Assembly (NCBI RefSeq): GCF_001428665.1
Contig: NZ_LMIJ01000011.1
Span: 25,905 to 89,904, forward strand
Length of the DNA: 64,000 nucleotides
Direction of reading: 5' to 3'
Source of the DNA: Acidovorax sp. Root219
Lineage (GTDB): Bacteria; Pseudomonadota; Gammaproteobacteria; Burkholderiales; Burkholderiaceae_C
Under the pieces are notes generated by a model. It worked only from the letters and a program-made list of their open reading frames with translations, was not told where the DNA came from and did no database searches. The position numbers and the translations under genes are program-made. Of the stretch, positions 1-10,263 are shown piece by piece. Each line of letters opens with the position of its first letter. The stretch's first letter is position 1.

Positions 1-98
1 CCGCCTAGCCAGAACCGCTTCGCTGAGTTTTGTTATCCGCTCTAAGCCAGGGCAGCCGTGCAAGGGCCGCCCCGCCGCACCGGCTGCGTCCCTCTTCC

Positions 99-117
99 CG
101 AATTGCGCAGCAATTCG
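99..117. repeat. Perfect hairpin, intergenic
   Basis: An 8-base inverted repeat (CGAATTGC, loop GCA, GCAATTCG). It lies just beyond the 3' end of the secreted-protein gene. A terminator or REP-like role is possible, but there is no clear T-run. The rest of bases 1-162 shows no convincing gene. Confidence 0.5.
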
Positions 118-130
118 AGAGAAGGGGTGA

Positions 131-145
131 AGGCGCGAAGCGCCT
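131..145. repeat. Second intergenic hairpin
   Basis: AGGCGC, loop GAA, GCGCCT. It sits 13 bases from the preceding hairpin and 17 bases from the stop of the minus-strand gene at 163. The pair may end transcription from that gene, but this is inference from structure only. Confidence 0.4.
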
Positions 146-162
146 CAGGGGGATGTACCGAA

Positions 163-1104
163 TCAATACCCAGCGCCGATTGCCAGCGGCAGGAAGGTAT
201 CCACCGGGCCCAGCACGGCGGGCGAACTGCCGACGATGGTGTAGCTCAGTTGGCCATTGCTGATGGACAGGATGGCGCCGGTGTCGCGGTAGAAGCGGTA
301 GTACTGGTTGCCGTAGGTCAGCGAGGGCGAGAACGAGGGCTTGAACAGCGTGGGGAAGGTGTCTTCCGCATAGTTGAACAAGCGGTCGTCGGCACGGGTG
401 ACCACGGCCTTGAATGGTGCCAGGCCACCGGCCTGCCCCAGCCCCGTGAACTCCATCACGTAGCTGATCGAACCGGTGGAGGGGTCCACCTTGAACAGCT
501 TGGTGAATGCGGCGCCGTACAGGGTGTTGCTGTCGCCTTCCGCCAGGCCGTAGACCGAAGTGGCCAGGCCGAAGCTGCCGACGTTGGCCGACTGCTGGTT
601 GTTGCGCAGGTTGACGATGCCCAGCGAGTCGTTCTCGCCCGCAAAGAACAGCCGGCCATTGAGGTAGGCCAGGTCACCCGCCGATTGCGCCGGAAGGGTA
701 CCGACCACCGTGGCCTGCGCGGTGGCGGGGTTGACCTGGTAGAGGTTCTTGTTGACGGCGGACGCAGCGTACAGCTTGCCGCTGCCATCGAAGGTCAGTG
801 CATTGGCGGTGCTGATGCCGTGCTTGCCGAGCAGCACGGCACTGCCATCGGCGGCCAGGCGGTACAGCGAATTGAAGGTCAGCACGTAGAGGGTGCCCGC
901 CGCGTCGGTGGCGATGTCGGTGATGGAGCCATCGACCGTGGGGCGGGACACCAGGGTCAGGGACTTGGCGTCCACATCGACGAGCATGATCTTGCCACTG
1001 TCCTGCACGTAAAGCTTGTCACCGGCCCAGGCGGTGGTGGCAGTGGCGGCGAGGGCGATGGTGGCGGCACAGGCGGAGCGCAGCAGCGATGGCTTGAAGA
1101 ACAT
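163..1104 (-). CDS. Secreted protein, probable beta-propeller
   Basis: The protein has 313 residues. I chose the ATG at 1104 because AGGTAA lies about 9 bases upstream and the first 27 residues form a Sec signal peptide ending A-W-A. An upstream in-frame start would add unrelated sequence before the signal. The mature part shows repeated blade-like segments (D-x-x-G-T-L-Y and G-x-L-Y-x-A patterns), as in NHL/SMP-30-like propellers. It is probably periplasmic or exported. No catalytic motif or family name can be assigned with confidence, and no operon partner is evident: the next gene upstream on this strand ends 387 bases away. Confidence 0.7.
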   Translation of the reverse strand: MFFKPSLLRSACAATIALAATATTAWAGDKLYVQDSGKIMLVDVDAKSLTLVSRPTVDGSITDIATDAAGTLYVLTFNSLYRLAADGSAVLLGKHGISTANALTFDGSGKLYAASAVNKNLYQVNPATAQATVVGTLPAQSAGDLAYLNGRLFFAGENDSLGIVNLRNNQQSANVGSFGLATSVYGLAEGDSNTLYGAAFTKLFKVDPSTGSISYVMEFTGLGQAGGLAPFKAVVTRADDRLFNYAEDTFPTLFKPSFSPSLTYGNQYYRFYRDTGAILSISNGQLSYTIVGSSPAVLGPVDTFLPLAIGAGY

Positions 1105-1403
1105 ACGGGAAATTACCTCGGCAATGAACGTGGATCGGAGCCCGCTGTGGGCCGCGATGGCGGCATGCCATCCGGCGCTGCACTCGCAGGCGAAGGGGAA
1201 CACAAGGGCTGGAGGCGGTGGCGGGCGATGGGCTGGCCATGGCAGTGACCCACCGGGAGCCAGGCACCCAGGGAACGCATTGGCGGTCTGCGGGCCCCGT
1301 ACCGGACAGCCTGCCTCGTTGCAGCCCGACAAGAGATTTGCGCAATCCCGAAGGCCGTCAACACGTTCCGGCACATTATGGAAGAGCACCGCAGGCTTCG
1401 ACA

Positions 1404-1419
1404 CCCTACCTGAGTAGGG
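1404..1419. promoter_or_regulatory. Inverted repeat upstream of secreted-protein gene
   Basis: CCCTAC-ctga-GTAGGG, a perfect 6+4+6 repeat in the 387-base gap (1105-1491) between two minus-strand genes. It lies about 300 bases from the downstream start codon. It could be an operator of a dimeric regulator. The rest of the gap shows nothing else I can support. Confidence 0.3.
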
Positions 1420-1491
1420 GTGCTGCAACCATCCGTAACAAGACTGGCTTTGGGGGTGCGCCGGTGCGGGTGCGTGTCCGGTTCCTGCGGC

Positions 1492-2172
1492 TCAGCGCCC
1501 CACCTGTTCCAGCCATTCGTCCAATTCGCGCGCCGCTTGGTTGGTGGCGTCGGCCAGTGCCCGGGTGCCGCCGGCCGCATCGGCTGTGGCAGCGGGGCGT
1601 TGCACGATGAAGACACGCTGGCCCACCAGGTTCTCGCCCAGATGCGTCGGCTCGGCAACGGTGGCACGCAGGCGCACCAGGCCGGCGCTTTCTGCGGCGC
1701 TGGTGAACACCTGGCTGAACTCTTCGAGCTCCAGGCGCAGCACGGTGGGCCGCTTGTTCGCCACACGGGCCTGCACGGCCGCGTCGCTGGTGCTCAGGAT
1801 GGCCCGGCGCAGGCCCAGGTGCTCGCGGATGCGCTGCTGCACCAGCACAGCCGGGGGCTGGCTCCAGCGTGCTGCGGCATAGGGGCGTGGCTGCTGGGCA
1901 TCGGCGTAGGCCAGCCGGTAGAGCACCGACGTGCTGCTTTCGGGCATGCCGGTGGACTCCACATCGGCCAGGGCCAGCGGCGCCAGCGGGGCCCGGCGGT
2001 CACTCGGGGCCGTTGCCATGGCACCGGGGCCGAAGTCGTACTGCACCGCCCGCGTGGGCGGGCCGGGCAGGGCCGAGCACCCGGCCAGCACGGCAGCGGC
2101 GCACACCAGGGCGGCACCCCGGCGGGCCAGGCGAGCCAGGCGCCCCGAGACAGTGCGTTGGATATCCAGCAT
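1492..2172 (-). CDS. ABC-type transport auxiliary lipoprotein
   Basis: The protein has 226 residues and is the last gene of a four-gene Mla/Pqi-like lipid transport operon. A lipobox L-A-G-C follows a hydrophobic stretch, so it should be a lipoprotein, probably in the outer membrane like PqiC. The body matches the ABC_trans_aux (DUF330) family. I chose the ATG at 2172 because AAGGAG lies about 9 bases upstream. A second ATG at 2208 overlaps the stop of the MCE gene (TGATG) and would add 12 residues. In this family the lipoprotein is thought to link the inner-membrane MCE complex to the outer membrane. That role is family knowledge, not shown here. Confidence 0.8.
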   Translation of the reverse strand: MLDIQRTVSGRLARLARRGAALVCAAAVLAGCSALPGPPTRAVQYDFGPGAMATAPSDRRAPLAPLALADVESTGMPESSTSVLYRLAYADAQQPRPYAAARWSQPPAVLVQQRIREHLGLRRAILSTSDAAVQARVANKRPTVLRLELEEFSQVFTSAAESAGLVRLRATVAEPTHLGENLVGQRVFIVQRPAATADAAGGTRALADATNQAARELDEWLEQVGR

Positions 2173-2207
2173 GGCGATGTACTCCTTGAATTCGTCGGAC
2201 GGCGGCA

Positions 2208-3185
2208 TCAGCGCGCGGCGCCTGGTGCGGCAAAGCCTTCTTCGCCCGGACCAGGCGGGATGCGGCCCGAGCCATAGATGAACGACTGCGGGTTGTCGCT
2301 GACGCTGTTGGCGGCCCGGCCGATCTGGCGCGCGGTGCGCGACAGTTCGTCGGCTGCACGGGTGACGCGCGGCAGCGTGTTGCTGCCCAGTGCATCGGCC
2401 GCGCGCGTGAGCGCCTGGGTGCCCTGCGTGATCTGGTCGATGGGGCCGCCTTCAACGGTGAGGCGCTGGTTGGTGGCGTTGATGCCTGCGGCCATGTCCG
2501 ACACACTGGTGCCGGCCTTCTGCAGCGACTGCAGCGTCTGGCGCGCATCGCCGGCCAGGGCCGGCAGCGACGCCAGCGCCGGGTCGAGCCGGGTCTGCAC
2601 CGTGGTGTCCAGCCGCTTGGTGAGCGCGTTGACGCTGCCGGCCGCCTGGCCGATGTTGCCGATGGCGTCGGTGAGCAGCTTCTGGTTGGTGTCGCCCAGC
2701 AACTGGTTGATGCGGCGCGTGGCCTCCTCCACCTGGCCCAGGATGGCCGGCGCCTGCTCGGCCAGGCGGCCAAACGGCGAAGGCTTGAGCGGCAGGCGCG
2801 GCAGGCCGCTCGGGCCCGGGGGCAGCTCGGGGTAGGGCGCTGCGGCATCGTCGAGCTGCACATGGGCCAGGCCGGTGACGCCCTGGTAGCCCAGCACGGC
2901 GAAGGTGTTGGGGCTGATGGGCGCCTGCTCATTCACGGCAATGCGGATCAGCACATTGCCGCTGACCTGGGGATCGAAGCCGATGCGCGTGACCTTGCCC
3001 ACGGCCACGCCCTTGTAGCGCACCGTGGCCTGGGGCTGCAGGCCACTCACGCCGTCCTTGGTGGACAGCTCGTACTGCTCGTAGTTGGCGTTGTCGCGCG
3101 TGAGCCAGATGGCCAGCCCTGCCAGCATGGCGGCCACCACGATGACGAAGATGCCGGCGGCGAGTGCGTGTGATTTGTTTTCCAT
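2208..3185 (-). CDS. mlaD: MlaD/MCE family lipid-binding protein
   Basis: The protein has 325 residues: one N-terminal membrane helix at about residues 9-29, a single MCE domain at about 38-115, then a long helical, Q/A-rich tail. MCE proteins form hexameric rings in the periplasm that carry phospholipids between membranes. The start codon overlaps the stop of the ATPase gene by one base (TGATG), implying translational coupling. The tail is longer than in E. coli MlaD (183 aa), which is usual for the type paired with an auxiliary lipoprotein. No mlaC gene is in this operon, so the tail may form part of the route. Confidence 0.85.
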   Translation of the reverse strand: MENKSHALAAGIFVIVVAAMLAGLAIWLTRDNANYEQYELSTKDGVSGLQPQATVRYKGVAVGKVTRIGFDPQVSGNVLIRIAVNEQAPISPNTFAVLGYQGVTGLAHVQLDDAAAPYPELPPGPSGLPRLPLKPSPFGRLAEQAPAILGQVEEATRRINQLLGDTNQKLLTDAIGNIGQAAGSVNALTKRLDTTVQTRLDPALASLPALAGDARQTLQSLQKAGTSVSDMAAGINATNQRLTVEGGPIDQITQGTQALTRAADALGSNTLPRVTRAADELSRTARQIGRAANSVSDNPQSFIYGSGRIPPGPGEEGFAAPGAAR

Positions 3186-4081
3186 CAGGCGTCCTTGGAA
3201 GTCTGCATTGGGGCCGCGGGCGGCTGCTCGGGCAAGCCCGCCAGGGGGGCCATGGCGCGCTGGCCACGTTCACCCATGAAGAATTGCTCGACGAAGGGGT
3301 GTTTGAAACGCGCCACTTCAGTCGGCGGGCCAGTGACGACAACCTTCTTGTCGGCCAGCACGGCCACGCGGGTGGACAGGGCAAACAGGGTGTCGAGGTC
3401 GTGCGTGACCATGACCATGGTGAGGCCCAGCGCCGCATGCAGCTCGCGCAGCAATGCGCAGAACTCGTCGGCACTGCTCGGGTCGAGCCCGGCGGTGGGC
3501 TCGTCGAGCAGCAGCAGCGGCGGGTCCATGATGAGGGCGCGCGCCAGGGCCACGCGCTTGACCATGCCACCGGACAAATCGGCCGGCATGCGGCTGGCGT
3601 GCTCGGGCTTGAGGCCCACCATCTGCAGCTTGACCAGCGCGGCATCGCGCACCAGATCGTCGGGCAGGGTGCCCTGCTCGCGCAGCGCGAAGGCCACGTT
3701 GTCGAGCACGTTGAAGGCCGAGAACAGCGCACCGTGCTGGAACAGCATGCCCACCCGGCTGGCAGCACCTTCGCGCCCCATCTCGGAGGCCGGGCGGCCG
3801 AGCACGGTGACCGTGCCACGCGCGGGCCGGGCCAGGCCCAGTATCTGGCGCAGCAGCACCGTCTTGCCCGTGCCCGAGCCCCCTACCAGCGACAGCATCT
3901 CGCCTCGCTGCACGGTGAATTCAAGGTCCTGGTGCACGGCGAAGGCTTCGCTGCCCTTGCCGAACACGCTCCACAGGCCCTTGACCTCAACCACGGGCGG
4001 TGTGCCCGAGGGCACGGCCAGCGCCTGGGGCGCGTTGCTGCCTGCGGCGTTTGGCGGGGTGGCGATGTCGGCGGTACTCAC
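3185..4081 (-). CDS. mlaF: MlaF-like ABC transporter ATPase
   Basis: The protein has 298 residues with a GTG start at 4081, 4 bases after the permease stop. An earlier in-frame start would lie inside the permease gene and encode low-complexity sequence. It has Walker A (GGSGTGKT), signature (LSGGMVKR) and Walker B followed by DEPTAGLD. It powers the lipid transporter together with the STAS-permease and the MCE protein. The first 35 or so residues precede the ATPase fold and look disordered. Its stop overlaps the mlaD start. Confidence 0.87.
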   Translation of the reverse strand: MSTADIATPPNAAGSNAPQALAVPSGTPPVVEVKGLWSVFGKGSEAFAVHQDLEFTVQRGEMLSLVGGSGTGKTVLLRQILGLARPARGTVTVLGRPASEMGREGAASRVGMLFQHGALFSAFNVLDNVAFALREQGTLPDDLVRDAALVKLQMVGLKPEHASRMPADLSGGMVKRVALARALIMDPPLLLLDEPTAGLDPSSADEFCALLRELHAALGLTMVMVTHDLDTLFALSTRVAVLADKKVVVTGPPTEVARFKHPFVEQFFMGERGQRAMAPLAGLPEQPPAAPMQTSKDA

Positions 4082-4085
4082 GGCG

Positions 4086-5213
4086 TCAGATCCCGATGCT
4101 CTTGAAGGCGATGGCAAACAGCGCATCCACGATGATGACCATGGTGATGGAAGTGACCACCGATGCGGTCGTGCCCTCGCCCAAGCTCTGCGTATTGGGC
4201 TTGACGCGCATGCCCCAATGGCAGCCGATGAGCGCGATGCAGGCACCGAACACCACCGACTTGGCCATGGCCAGGCCGAGGTTGCCCACCTTCACGGCAG
4301 ACGGCAGGGCCTGCACAAAATACGCGGGAGAAATATCCATGGCCACATCGGCCGCGAGCATGCCCCCGGCCAGCGCCGCCAGCGTGGTCCACACGCTGAT
4401 CAGCGGCATGGCCAGCGCCAGCGCCAGGGTGCGCGGCATCACCAGCCGAAAGCCGTGCGGGATGCCCATGACGCGCATGGCATCGAGCTCTTCGGTCACA
4501 CGCATCACGCCGATCTGCGCGGTGATGGACGAGCCCGAGCGCCCCGCCACCAGGATGGCCGCGAGCATGGGGCCCAGCTCGCGGATGAGGGAGATGCCCA
4601 GGATGTTGACGATGAACGATTCGGCGCCGAACTGGCGCAGTTGCAGCGACATCAGGTAGGCCAGCACCACCCCGATGAGAAAGCCGACCAGGGCTGTGAT
4701 GGGCAACGCCGTGGCGCCCATGCGGTACAGGTGGCCGGACACGTCGCGCCAGGGCCCGCGCTGGGGGGCACGCGCCAGGCGCAGCAGGTCGAGCACCAGC
4801 TGTCCCACCATTTGCAGCATGTGGCGCGCGTGGTCCACACCATGCAGCACCAGCAGGCCCAGGTGGTCCACTTCACGGGCTAGGCTCCAGGGCTCGGGCG
4901 GCGGCGGCTCGGCCACGGTGAACTCGGCCACGCGTTCCAGGATGTCACGCTGGATATCCGTGAGCGCGAGGCGCTTGGGCCACGCACGTCCCCAGTGGTT
5001 CCAGAGCAATTGGGCACCTACATGGTCCAGCCACTGCAGGTCGCGCAGATCCCACCCGACCTGGGCACTGGACTGCTGCGCCTGCAGCTGTGCGGACAGT
5101 GCCTTCCATTGCCGGCGCGTACCCAGCTCAGCCGCGCCCCAACGCCCATGCAGCAGCAGCTCCGGGCCTTCGGAGGTGTCGGTGCGGGCAATGCGCGGAG
5201 CAAGGTCGGTCAT
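4086..5213 (-). CDS. mlaE: MlaE-like permease with N-terminal STAS domain
   Basis: The protein has 375 residues. About residues 1-100 look like a STAS domain; in E. coli this is the separate protein MlaB. About 130-375 is the MlaE permease with five or six hydrophobic helices. This is the first gene of the lipid-transport operon. The ATG at 5213 is the first that gives the STAS fold; upstream reading gives Cys-rich non-domain sequence. The fused STAS explains why no mlaB gene follows. A close alternative name is the YrbE/Ttg2B family. Confidence 0.87.
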   Translation of the reverse strand: MTDLAPRIARTDTSEGPELLLHGRWGAAELGTRRQWKALSAQLQAQQSSAQVGWDLRDLQWLDHVGAQLLWNHWGRAWPKRLALTDIQRDILERVAEFTVAEPPPPEPWSLAREVDHLGLLVLHGVDHARHMLQMVGQLVLDLLRLARAPQRGPWRDVSGHLYRMGATALPITALVGFLIGVVLAYLMSLQLRQFGAESFIVNILGISLIRELGPMLAAILVAGRSGSSITAQIGVMRVTEELDAMRVMGIPHGFRLVMPRTLALALAMPLISVWTTLAALAGGMLAADVAMDISPAYFVQALPSAVKVGNLGLAMAKSVVFGACIALIGCHWGMRVKPNTQSLGEGTTASVVTSITMVIIVDALFAIAFKSIGI

Positions 5214-5491
5214 GAAACGGGCGGCGCAAGCCACCAGCAAGGAGGTAGGGGAAGCATGGTAGCGGAGCCCATGGCCCGCAGGTAGGACAAGCCCTTGCGT
5301 GCAAGCACGACACGGGCCCGAATGCTTGCAATTATTATCAAATTGCGTGCAGTCACAACCGCTGCAAGCCACACCAGCTACAAACTTGCTAGCAAGCCGC
5401 GTTTACCCCCTCGACACCACCAGCGCGGTCCGCACAATGGCGCCGACCCTTCCGATCAACCCGCGACACCTCTTGCAACACCGTTATTCCC
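5214..5491. other. Divergent intergenic region
   Basis: A 278-base gap between the divergent lipid-transport operon and the GMC gene. It is locally AT-richer around 5325-5400 (ATTATTATCAAATTG and CTACAAACTTGCTAGCAAG), resembling short GCTA-type intergenic repeats seen in Comamonadaceae. It must carry both promoters. I cannot fix a promoter with confidence, and no Shine-Dalgarno is visible before 5492. Confidence 0.4.
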
Positions 5492-7165
5492 ATGAGCGAC
5501 ACCACGTTTGACCACATCATCATCGGCGGCGGCACAGCGGGCGCCCTGCTGTGCAACCGCCTGAGCGCCGATGGCCGCCGCCGCGTGTTGCTCATCGAAG
5601 CGGGTCGCAAGGATGATTACCACTGGATACACATTCCCGTGGGCTATCTGTATTGCATTGGCAACCCGCGCACCGACTGGCTCTACAACACTGAGCCCGA
5701 CGCGGGCCTGAACGGCCGCACCCTGCGCTATCCGCGCGGCAAGACACTGGGCGGTTGCAGCAGCATCAACGGCATGATCTACATGCGCGGCCAGGCACGC
5801 GACTACGACCAGTGGGCCGAGCTGACCGGTGACGCCAGCTGGCGCTGGGACAACGCCCTGCCCCACTTTCGCCGCCACGAGGACCACTGGCGCCTGGACC
5901 AGCCCGGCGACGTGAATGAAAACTTCAAGCGCCTGCACGGCAACAAGGCCACCGGCAGCACCGGCGAGTGGCGCGTGGAGAAGCAGCGCCTGCGCTGGGA
6001 TGTGCTGGACGCCTTTTCCAAGGCTGCGCAGCAGGCCGGCATTCCGGCCACCGAGGATTTCAATGGCGGCGACAACGAGGGCGTGGGCTACTTCGAGGTC
6101 AACCAGAAGAGCGGCTGGCGCTGGAACACGGCCAAGGCCTTTCTGCGGCCGACCTGCTACGGCCGGCCGAACTTCGAGATGTGGACCAACGCGCAGGCCA
6201 CCCAGTTGATCCTCGAAACCCAGCCGGACGGCACACGCCGCTGCACCGGCGTGAAGGTGTGGGACGGGCACGAGATGGTGACAGCCCACGCCACCGGCGA
6301 GGTGATCCTGAGCGCGGGGGCCATCAACTCGCCCCAATTGCTGCAGCTGTCGGGCATCGGCCCAGCCGCCCTGCTCCGGCAGCACGGCATCGACGTGGTG
6401 CACGACCTGCCGGGCGTGGGCGCCAACCTGCAGGACCACCTGCAGATCCGCGCGGTGTTCAAGGTCAATGGCGTGCCCACGCTCAACACCATGGCCAGCT
6501 CGCTTTGGGGCAAGGCCAAGATCGGCATGGAATACGCGATGAAGCGCAGTGGCCCGATGAGCATGGCACCCTCGCAACTCGGCGCCTTCACGCGCAGCGA
6601 CCCTGGCCAGCCCTGGCCCAACATCGAGTACCACGTGCAGCCCCTGTCGCTCGACGCCTTCGGCGAGCCCCTGCACAGCTTCCCGGCCTTCACGGCCAGC
6701 GTCTGCAACCTCAACCCCACGAGCCGGGGCACGGTACAGATCAAGAGCGCGGACTTCAAGGCCGCGCCGGCCATTGCGCCCAACTACCTGAGCACCCCCG
6801 AAGACCGGCAGGTGGCGGCCGACAGCCTGCGCGTCACGCGCCGCATCGTCGCCCAGCCCGCCCTGGCCGCCTACCAGCCCGAGGAGTGGAAGCCCGGCGT
6901 GCAGTTTGAAAGCGATGAGGACCTGGCGCGTCTGGCGGGCGACATAGCCACCACCATCTTCCACCCCGTGGGCACGACGCGCATGGGCCGCGCAGATGAC
7001 CCGATGGCGGTGCTTGATTCGCAACTGCGCGTGCGTGGCATTGCCGGCCTGCGCGTGGTGGATGCGGGCGCCATGCCCACCATCACCAGTGGCAACACCA
7101 ACTCACCCACGCTGATGCTGGCCGAAAAGGCAGCCGAATGGATCCTGGCCGCGCAGAAGGCGTGA
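5492..7165 (+). CDS. GMC family FAD-dependent alcohol/choline dehydrogenase
   Basis: The protein has 557 residues, normal for the family. It shows the N-terminal FAD-binding GGGTAGALLCNRLS, GMC signature 1 (GGCSSINGMIYMRGQ), signature 2 (GAINSPQLLQLSGIGP), and near the C-terminus HPVGTTRMG plus SGNTNSPT, which place the catalytic His and Asn. These flavoenzymes oxidise a primary alcohol to an aldehyde, often passing electrons to quinone. Choline dehydrogenase (BetA) and medium-chain alcohol dehydrogenase (AlkJ) are both possible. No betB or betI gene is adjacent, so choline is not supported by context. Confidence 0.85.
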   Translation: MSDTTFDHIIIGGGTAGALLCNRLSADGRRRVLLIEAGRKDDYHWIHIPVGYLYCIGNPRTDWLYNTEPDAGLNGRTLRYPRGKTLGGCSSINGMIYMRGQARDYDQWAELTGDASWRWDNALPHFRRHEDHWRLDQPGDVNENFKRLHGNKATGSTGEWRVEKQRLRWDVLDAFSKAAQQAGIPATEDFNGGDNEGVGYFEVNQKSGWRWNTAKAFLRPTCYGRPNFEMWTNAQATQLILETQPDGTRRCTGVKVWDGHEMVTAHATGEVILSAGAINSPQLLQLSGIGPAALLRQHGIDVVHDLPGVGANLQDHLQIRAVFKVNGVPTLNTMASSLWGKAKIGMEYAMKRSGPMSMAPSQLGAFTRSDPGQPWPNIEYHVQPLSLDAFGEPLHSFPAFTASVCNLNPTSRGTVQIKSADFKAAPAIAPNYLSTPEDRQVAADSLRVTRRIVAQPALAAYQPEEWKPGVQFESDEDLARLAGDIATTIFHPVGTTRMGRADDPMAVLDSQLRVRGIAGLRVVDAGAMPTITSGNTNSPTLMLAEKAAEWILAAQKA

Positions 7166-7175
7166 GCTTTCAAGT

Positions 7176-7499
7176 TCAGCGGATGCCACCGACATAGCGG
7201 GGCACTTCGACCACCGGTGCAGGCGCCAGGCGCTGGCGCACCGCCTGGCCGGCGGTCTCCAGCAAGGGACGCCGTTGTGGCGCAGGGGCCGGTTCGTGCA
7301 CGGCGCGGTCGAGCCGTTCGGCCCATTCGGCAAGTTCGGGCACGCCGTCTTCGACCGCGTGCTGGCGCGCAAAGCGCACGACTTCCATCGCGTACTCGGC
7401 ATTGGCTGCCATCCACTCGGTGTCGGTCACCCGGCCGGTCTTGCGGCGCAGCAGCACGTGCAGGTGCGCTGCGATGGCGAGTTTGTCGCTGTCCTGCAT
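7176..7499 (-). CDS. Small hypothetical protein
   Basis: The protein has 107 residues, is soluble and helical in its first 65 residues, with a proline-rich C-terminal third. GAGGAG about 9 bases upstream supports the ATG at 7499. It follows the ammonium transporter gene on the same strand after 30 bases and may share its transcript. I do not recognise a family. The gene is convergent with the GMC oxidoreductase, 10 bases away. Confidence 0.6.
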   Translation of the reverse strand: MQDSDKLAIAAHLHVLLRRKTGRVTDTEWMAANAEYAMEVVRFARQHAVEDGVPELAEWAERLDRAVHEPAPAPQRRPLLETAGQAVRQRLAPAPVVEVPRYVGGIR

Positions 7500-7529
7500 G
7501 ATGGTGAACTCCTCAGAACATTGGGAGAC

Positions 7530-8909
<1,380 letters not shown>

Positions 8910-8948
8910 GTGGAAGCTCCCTTTTCGCAATTTGTTACAAGGCACAGT

Positions 8949-8964
8949 GCACAAGGCATGCCAA
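8949..8964 (-). promoter_or_regulatory. Candidate sigma54 promoter of amtB
   Basis: On the minus strand TTGGCATGCCTTGTGC matches the sigma54 consensus TTGGCACG-N4-TTGC at 10 of 12 defined positions. The key GG and GC are separated by exactly 10 bases. Transcription would start near 8937, giving a 28-base leader containing the ribosome site of amtB. Confidence 0.6.
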
Positions 8965-9041
8965 GCAAAAAATCGCATTTGGGGCAGTCAGGGCGTCTTT
9001 CGGCCCGTTTCGCCCCCCAAAAGGGGGCGGGAAACCCCCAA

Positions 9042-9058
9042 TGCACCAAGCGGGTGCC
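9042..9058. promoter_or_regulatory. Candidate NtrC enhancer site
   Basis: TGCACC-AAGCG-GGTGCC differs at one position from the NtrC dyad TGCACC-N5-GGTGCA. It is centred about 113 bases upstream of the inferred amtB start point, a normal enhancer distance. Confidence 0.55.
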
Positions 9059-9265
9059 GCCGTTACAGTACCGTCACTCGAAAGCGCGCCCTGGTGTGCT
9101 GGACGAGGGGCCGAGGAGACATCCCTACAAGCAACAACCCAATAAAGCACCCAACGAGGTGCACCCCCTTTTCAGGCGCTGGCAATCCCAGCGCCTTTTT
9201 TCTTTCCGCTCGGGGAATGCCTTCGCTACCAAAACCGTAGCTGGGTGGGTGCGAAAATCAGGGGG

Positions 9266-10024
9266 ATGGAATGGATTTTCATCACCCTCGCCTCGCTGCT
9301 GGCAGGCTTCGTGGACGCGATTGTGGGCGGCGGTGGCCTGGTGATGGTGCCAGCGCTGTTCGCCGCGTTTCCCGTGGCACCTCCTGCCACGCTGCTGGGC
9401 ACCAACAAGGCGGCGGGCGTCTGGGGTACGGCCATGGCCACCTGGCAGTACAGCCGCCGCGTGCAACTGCGCTGGAGCGCCCTGCTGCCGGCCGCAGCCG
9501 CCGGGTTTGCCGGCTCGTTCGCAGGGGCCTGGGCCGTCACGGTCATCTCGCCCGAGTTCCTGCGCCGGCTGCTCCCCCTGGTGCTGCTGGGCGTGCTGGC
9601 CTACACCCTGGCCAAAAAGGACATGGGGCGCCACCACACGCCGCGCTTCGCCGGGCGCGCTGAAATAGTGGCCGCCAGCCTGATCGGTCTGGCCATCGGC
9701 TTCTATGACGGTTTCTTCGGGCCGGGCACGGGCAGCTTCTTCGTGTTCCTGTTCGTGCGGCTGCTCGGGTACGACTTCCTCAATGCCTCGGCGTCGGCCA
9801 AGCTGCTCAATACGGCCACCAACGTGGCGGCCATCGCCCTGTTTGCCGCCAAGGGCCATGTCTGGTGGCATTTTGCGGTGACGCTGGCCGTGGCCAATGT
9901 GGTGGGCAGCCTGATCGGCACGCACATGGCGCTCAAGCACGGCACGGGCTTCGTGCGCGGCATCTTCATCGTGGTGGTGGGGGCGCTGATCCTCAAGACA
10001 GGCTACGACGCCTTTCTGCGCTGA
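9266..10024 (+). CDS. TSUP (TauE/SafE) family membrane exporter
   Basis: The protein has 252 residues with about eight hydrophobic helices and the duplicated GGGG/NKAAG-type motifs of the TauE/SafE family (GGGGLVMVPAL, LGTNKAAG, then FGPGTGSF, LLNTATN). The family moves sulfite, sulfoacetate or related anions; the substrate is unknown here. The ATG at 9266 directly abuts AGGGGG, too close for a normal ribosome site. A GTG at 9245 would add seven residues. The gene is divergent from amtB. Confidence 0.8.
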   Translation: MEWIFITLASLLAGFVDAIVGGGGLVMVPALFAAFPVAPPATLLGTNKAAGVWGTAMATWQYSRRVQLRWSALLPAAAAGFAGSFAGAWAVTVISPEFLRRLLPLVLLGVLAYTLAKKDMGRHHTPRFAGRAEIVAASLIGLAIGFYDGFFGPGTGSFFVFLFVRLLGYDFLNASASAKLLNTATNVAAIALFAAKGHVWWHFAVTLAVANVVGSLIGTHMALKHGTGFVRGIFIVVVGALILKTGYDAFLR

Positions 10025-10161
10025 GCGCGCGCTGCAAAGGGCGCCCGCGCGATTACCAGCACTTGGAAAAGTTCGGGAGCCTTCTCTAAAACCTGTTGTG
10101 AATTGGCCTACAACCGGCTTTTGTAGGGCGCCCCCTGTGGCGGCAGAAAAAGACCGCTCCT

Positions 10162-10167
10162 TATAAT
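10162..10167 (+). promoter_or_regulatory. Candidate -10 element (TATAAT)
   Basis: A perfect TATAAT lies 128 bases upstream of the binding-protein start. No good -35 hexamer is seen 17 bases before it, so an activator may be needed. Transcripts starting just downstream would include the hairpin-plus-T6 at 10232-10263. Confidence 0.45.
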
Positions 10168-10231
10168 TGGTGACTATTTCGTGACGCCTGACATCGCCAT
10201 CCGCGATGGCTGCGGACGCATTTCCCGAGCC

Positions 10232-10263
10232 TCCGGCCTGCCTACCCGCATGCCGGATTTTTT
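10232..10263 (+). terminator. Intrinsic terminator/attenuator in leader
   Basis: The stem TCCGGC/GCCGGA extends inward past one mismatch by TGC/GCA around a 6-base loop, followed by six T. It ends 32 bases before the start codon at 10296. It either stops a short leader transcript or works as an attenuator. Upstream at 10193-10209 two alternative small hairpins share bases. Confidence 0.6.

Noticed and set aside
5456-7024. A 522-residue minus-strand frame opposite the GMC gene
   Set aside because: The plus-strand gene has all GMC motifs; the antisense frame has none.
10168-10263. Known riboswitch class in the ABC leader
   Set aside because: I could not match the loops to any aptamer I know, so only a terminator-like hairpin is reported.
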